Part shown: positions 61,689 to 64,000 of the stretch, piece after piece
Position numbering within the stretch: position 1 is the stretch's first letter
Layout of the letters: each line of letters begins with the position of its first letter
Translations under genes and position numbers: made by a program
The notes under the pieces: model-generated
Seen by the model: only the letters and a program-made list of their open reading frames with translations
Database searches by the model: none
What the model was told of the DNA's origin: nothing
From: Gracilimonas amylolytica
GTDB lineage: Bacteria > Bacteroidota > Rhodothermia > Balneolales > Balneolaceae
Length of the DNA: 64,000 nucleotides
Reading direction: 5' to 3'
Assembly (NCBI RefSeq): GCF_002911695.1
Contig: NZ_PQBS01000010.1
Coordinates: 62,001 to 126,000 of the forward strand

Positions 61689-62944
61689 ACCGCTTCCCCA
61701 TCCTAAAGATCGTACTTACGCATCTCACCAGCCGAAAGCGGCAGACCATCGTTTCCATGTTGGGTGTTACCTTTGGCATTACGGTATTTATCTTTCAGGC
61801 AGGTGTGATCACCGGACTTCAGGATTTTTTTATTGAGAAGACCATCAACTCCACGGCTCATATTCATATCTATCAGGATAAGAATCAAAAATCACCTCCC
61901 GTTCTCCTGGATGTTTATGATGCTGACAAAACCTGGATATCGGTACCCAACATCAAAAGCAAAGAGGAGCTCCCAAAACTAAAGCGTGGGTTGCAGATCG
62001 TGGAAATACTGGAGTCCTATCCTGAGGTGACCGGAGTTTCACCCAGCCTAAGTACACAGGCAATTTTGAAACTCGGGGTGGCCGATATATCGGGTATCAT
62101 AAACGGGGTTAATGTCCGCAAGGAAAACCGATTGTTTGACCTTGAGCAGGATATGGTGAGTGGTTCCATCATTCGGCTTGAAACGGTGAATAACGGCATC
62201 ATCTTAGGTTCGGGTCTGGCAGAATCACTGGGGGCGATATTGAATGATAACATTACGGTGGTTTCGCCCGGTGGCGTAGCCCTTCAAATGAAGGTTGTGG
62301 GTATTTTAGATACCGGCCTTCGGGATCTTGACAACAACCGTGCTTACAGCAGTATCCGAAATACCCAAAAGCTGATGAATGTAACCGGAAGCTATATCAC
62401 CGACATTAAGATCAAGCTGGAGAATGTTGAGCGATCCGGAACACTGGCCCGTGAGTTTCAATCCCGTTTCGGTTATACCGCTGAAGACTGGAAAGAGGCT
62501 AATGAAGGCATTTTCAGCGTCTTCAGGATTCAGAACATCGTCACGTATCTGGTCATCATATCCATTTTGCTGGTCTCGGGTTTTGGGATATTCAATATCC
62601 TTTCAATGATGATCTACGAGAAAATGAATGATATCGCCATATTGAAATCTATTGGTTACACGGATGTTGATATCAGAAATGTATTCCTTCTGGAAGCCTT
62701 GATCATCGGTTTTATTGGCGGGTTGATCGGATTACTGATCGGGTTCGTGTTCTCCTGGATCACCTCCATCATACCGACCAATATTGAAGGATTTGTCTCA
62801 TCTGAATACCTGAACATCAATTTTGACCCGGCCTTTTACCTGCTGGCATTGGTGTTTGGATTGGTGGCTACAGGTATAGCCGGTTATCTGCCTGCCAAAA
62901 AAGCCTCTAAGATCGACCCGATCAACATCATCAGATCACAGTAG
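61685..62944 (+). CDS. FtsX/MacB-family ABC transporter permease
   Basis: A 419-residue permease. One N-terminal helix (about 18-38), a long periplasmic MacB-PCD-like domain (about 40-270), then three C-terminal helices (about 285-310, 335-365, 385-405) with the FtsX segment (ILSMMIYEKMNDIAILKSIG) and terminal KIDPINIIRSQ. Such proteins are mechanotransmission or LolCE/MacB-type exporters. Overlaps the adaptor gene; the ATPase starts two bases after its stop. Confidence 0.9.
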   Translation: MNRFPILKIVLTHLTSRKRQTIVSMLGVTFGITVFIFQAGVITGLQDFFIEKTINSTAHIHIYQDKNQKSPPVLLDVYDADKTWISVPNIKSKEELPKLKRGLQIVEILESYPEVTGVSPSLSTQAILKLGVADISGIINGVNVRKENRLFDLEQDMVSGSIIRLETVNNGIILGSGLAESLGAILNDNITVVSPGGVALQMKVVGILDTGLRDLDNNRAYSSIRNTQKLMNVTGSYITDIKIKLENVERSGTLAREFQSRFGYTAEDWKEANEGIFSVFRIQNIVTYLVIISILLVSGFGIFNILSMMIYEKMNDIAILKSIGYTDVDIRNVFLLEALIIGFIGGLIGLLIGFVFSWITSIIPTNIEGFVSSEYLNINFDPAFYLLALVFGLVATGIAGYLPAKKASKIDPINIIRSQ

Positions 62945-62946
62945 TC

Positions 62947-63633
62947 ATGAAGAAAGTAATAGAAGCCAAACACCTGAATAAATATTTCTACAAGCCTGTA
63001 GAATTTCATGTGTTGAAGGATATTGATCTTTCTATCTATTCCGGGGAGTTTGCTGCCATAGTAGGCCCCTCGGGAAGCGGTAAATCCACTTTGTTATATG
63101 CTCTTTCTTCATTGGATCGTGAATATGAGGGAGAGGTTTTATTTAATGATGTAGAACTAAAGACACTGACCAACCAAAAACTGGCCTATCTCAGAAACAG
63201 ATCCATAGGCTTTATTTTTCAGTTTCATTATCTGCTGGCTGATTTTACTGCCCTGGATAATGTAATGCTGCCAGGACTCAAACTTGGTGAACTCCCTCCT
63301 GAAGAGCTGAAGGAAAAAGCTATGCAAAAGCTTGATCTGCTTGGGATCGCAGACCAGGCTATGAAAAAAGTGAACCGATTGTCCGGAGGGCAACAGCAGC
63401 GGGTATCTATAGCCAGAGCCCTGATCAACGAACCGCGCATCATTTTTTGTGATGAACCGACCGGCAACCTTGATTCTAAAAACGCTATGGTGGTATTCGA
63501 TATGCTCAAAAACCTGACCCGTGAGTATGACCAAACCATTCTGATGGTAACCCACGACGATTCCTTTTCATCCAAAACAGACCGGCAGATACAGCTATTG
63601 GATGGGAAGATCATTGACAGGGAAACTCCATAA
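62947..63633 (+). CDS. MacB/LolD-type ABC transporter ATP-binding protein
   Basis: A 228-residue ABC ATPase. Walker A GPSGSGKST (about 39-47), Q-loop in FQFHYLL, signature LSGGQQQR, Walker B IIFCDEPTGNLD, and switch His in VTHDDSF. It completes an adaptor-permease-ATPase operon of MacAB type. Confidence 0.95.
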   Translation: MKKVIEAKHLNKYFYKPVEFHVLKDIDLSIYSGEFAAIVGPSGSGKSTLLYALSSLDREYEGEVLFNDVELKTLTNQKLAYLRNRSIGFIFQFHYLLADFTALDNVMLPGLKLGELPPEELKEKAMQKLDLLGIADQAMKKVNRLSGGQQQRVSIARALINEPRIIFCDEPTGNLDSKNAMVVFDMLKNLTREYDQTILMVTHDDSFSSKTDRQIQLLDGKIIDRETP

Positions 63634-63658
63634 ATATCAATTACGCCATACCCATTTG

Positions 63659-63778
63659 ATGAAAACCTTGCTTTTACTCGCCACAGCACTGCTATTCTTT
63701 TTCCTGCAACTCATCAGATCCAAAGCCAATACCGCATGGAACCTGAATCGGTTATCTGATCTCGATAAACCATCCTAA
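63659..63778 (+). CDS. Possible small single-helix membrane peptide
   Basis: A 39-residue ORF with one hydrophobic helix (LLLLATALLFFFLQLI, about 4-19), directly after the ABC ATPase and before another short ORF. It could be the N-terminal signal region of a frameshifted gene with the following frame, or chance. Low confidence. Confidence 0.3.
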   Translation: MKTLLLLATALLFFFLQLIRSKANTAWNLNRLSDLDKPS

Positions 63779-63779
63779 C

Positions 63780-64000
63780 ATGAAAAATGAGGTCAGTTAC
63801 AACGTCCATAACATTGAAGGCGAGCTTCAAATTGAACTTACAGGACCGGGTTGAGCCCCTATCCAAACCGACACTCCTAAGTTAAACAATGACTCCCTTT
63901 TTTATATATTCAATGAGCCGGAGGAAGGCGTAACTTTGACCTGCGATCTGGCACGATCAGAAACCGGAACCTTCGAAGGTCGATGCACCGATCCTTCCGG
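63780..64000 (+). pseudogene. Interrupted partial ORF at window edge (in-frame TGA)
   Basis: The frame from ATG 63780 reads 24 codons (ending GELQIELTGPG), then TGA (63852-63854), then stays open to the window end through coding-like residues (NNDSLFYIFNEPEEG, LTCDLARSETGTFEGRCTDP). It is either a nonsense-mutated gene, a sequencing error, or a shorter real gene starting later. The end is outside the window. Confidence 0.4.

Noticed and set aside
60594-63633. Antimicrobial-resistance MacAB assignment
   Set aside because: Adaptor, permease and ATPase order fits, but the ATPase and permease are separate proteins and no substrate evidence exists, so no resistance role is claimed.
1-64000. CRISPR arrays, tRNA, rRNA or prophage
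   Set aside because: No regularly spaced 25-40 bp repeats, no cloverleaf or rRNA-like sequence, and no capsid, portal, tail or terminase genes were seen by eye.

Overview
The window looks like chromosome from a marine or halophilic member of the Balneolota (Balneolaceae-like; Bacteroidota/FCB relatives). This is judged from protein style, not from a marker-gene search. Two secreted proteins end in a type IX secretion (T9SS) sorting domain with the NYPNPFNP signature, and a PorX-type REC-PglZ regulator is present. Other pointers are a CBM9/DUF5916 outer-membrane protein, a 6-bladed beta-propeller lipoprotein, a Bacteroidota-style AMP nucleosidase, and few Shine-Dalgarno sites. No tRNA, rRNA or CRISPR array was seen.

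Layout. 0.1-6.6 kb: TamA-like and TamB envelope assembly pair. 6.7-9.5 kb: zinc-ribbon peptide, YitT transporter, GroES-like protein, SDR and a small membrane protein. 9.7-13.4 kb: copper cluster (DUF411 protein, CopA ATPase, CopZ-like chaperone). 13.5-19.4 kb: S9 peptidase, MBL hydrolase, quinone reductase, and a membrane protein with an XRE regulator. 19.5-22.5 kb: dnaX-ybaB-recR replication/repair cluster. 22.6-30.4 kb: GxxExxY protein, M1 peptidase, malic enzyme, DUF5916 protein and RNA methyltransferase. 30.5-33.6 kb: peroxiredoxin-topA. 33.8-39.6 kb: T9SS cargo, FitAB/VapBC-type toxin-antitoxin pair, NUDIX, AMP nucleosidase and propeller lipoprotein. 39.8-45.9 kb: RadC, gamma carbonic anhydrase, HemW-like, two HU genes and fumarylacetoacetase. 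45.9-54.3 kb: secreted metalloprotease, TrhO, RluA, hydrolase, HhH protein, PorX, TsaE. 54.3-55.8 kb: repeat-rich stretch with a GIY-YIG gene. 55.8-60.4 kb: a chromosomal integron. 60.6-63.6 kb: adaptor-permease-ATPase export operon, followed by a broken or partial gene at the window edge.

The most notable system is the integron. An IntI-type tyrosine recombinase on the minus strand faces away from an attI-like region and five plus-oriented cassettes. Four are separated by full, mutually similar attC sites of 111-125 bp and the last is closed by a truncated attC. Three of the five cassettes are toxin-antitoxin modules: Fic with a VbhA-like antitoxin, RelE/ParE with an addiction-module antitoxin, and MazEF-like. 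The other two carry an unknown membrane peptide and an unknown lipoprotein. The Fic pair is unusual because toxin and antitoxin are convergent and overlap at their 3' ends. The antitoxin is a 54-codon ORF carrying the SxxxEG inhibitory motif.

Other points worth attention are an A9 slippage site in dnaX where both alternative frames stop within a few codons, as expected for making a gamma-like short form, and an HU protein fused through a transmembrane helix to a LysM-like domain. Several families of intergenic palindromic or MITE-like repeats are also present. One pair directly flanks the GIY-YIG nuclease gene, and another forms an approximately 400-bp element with 70-bp inverted ends.
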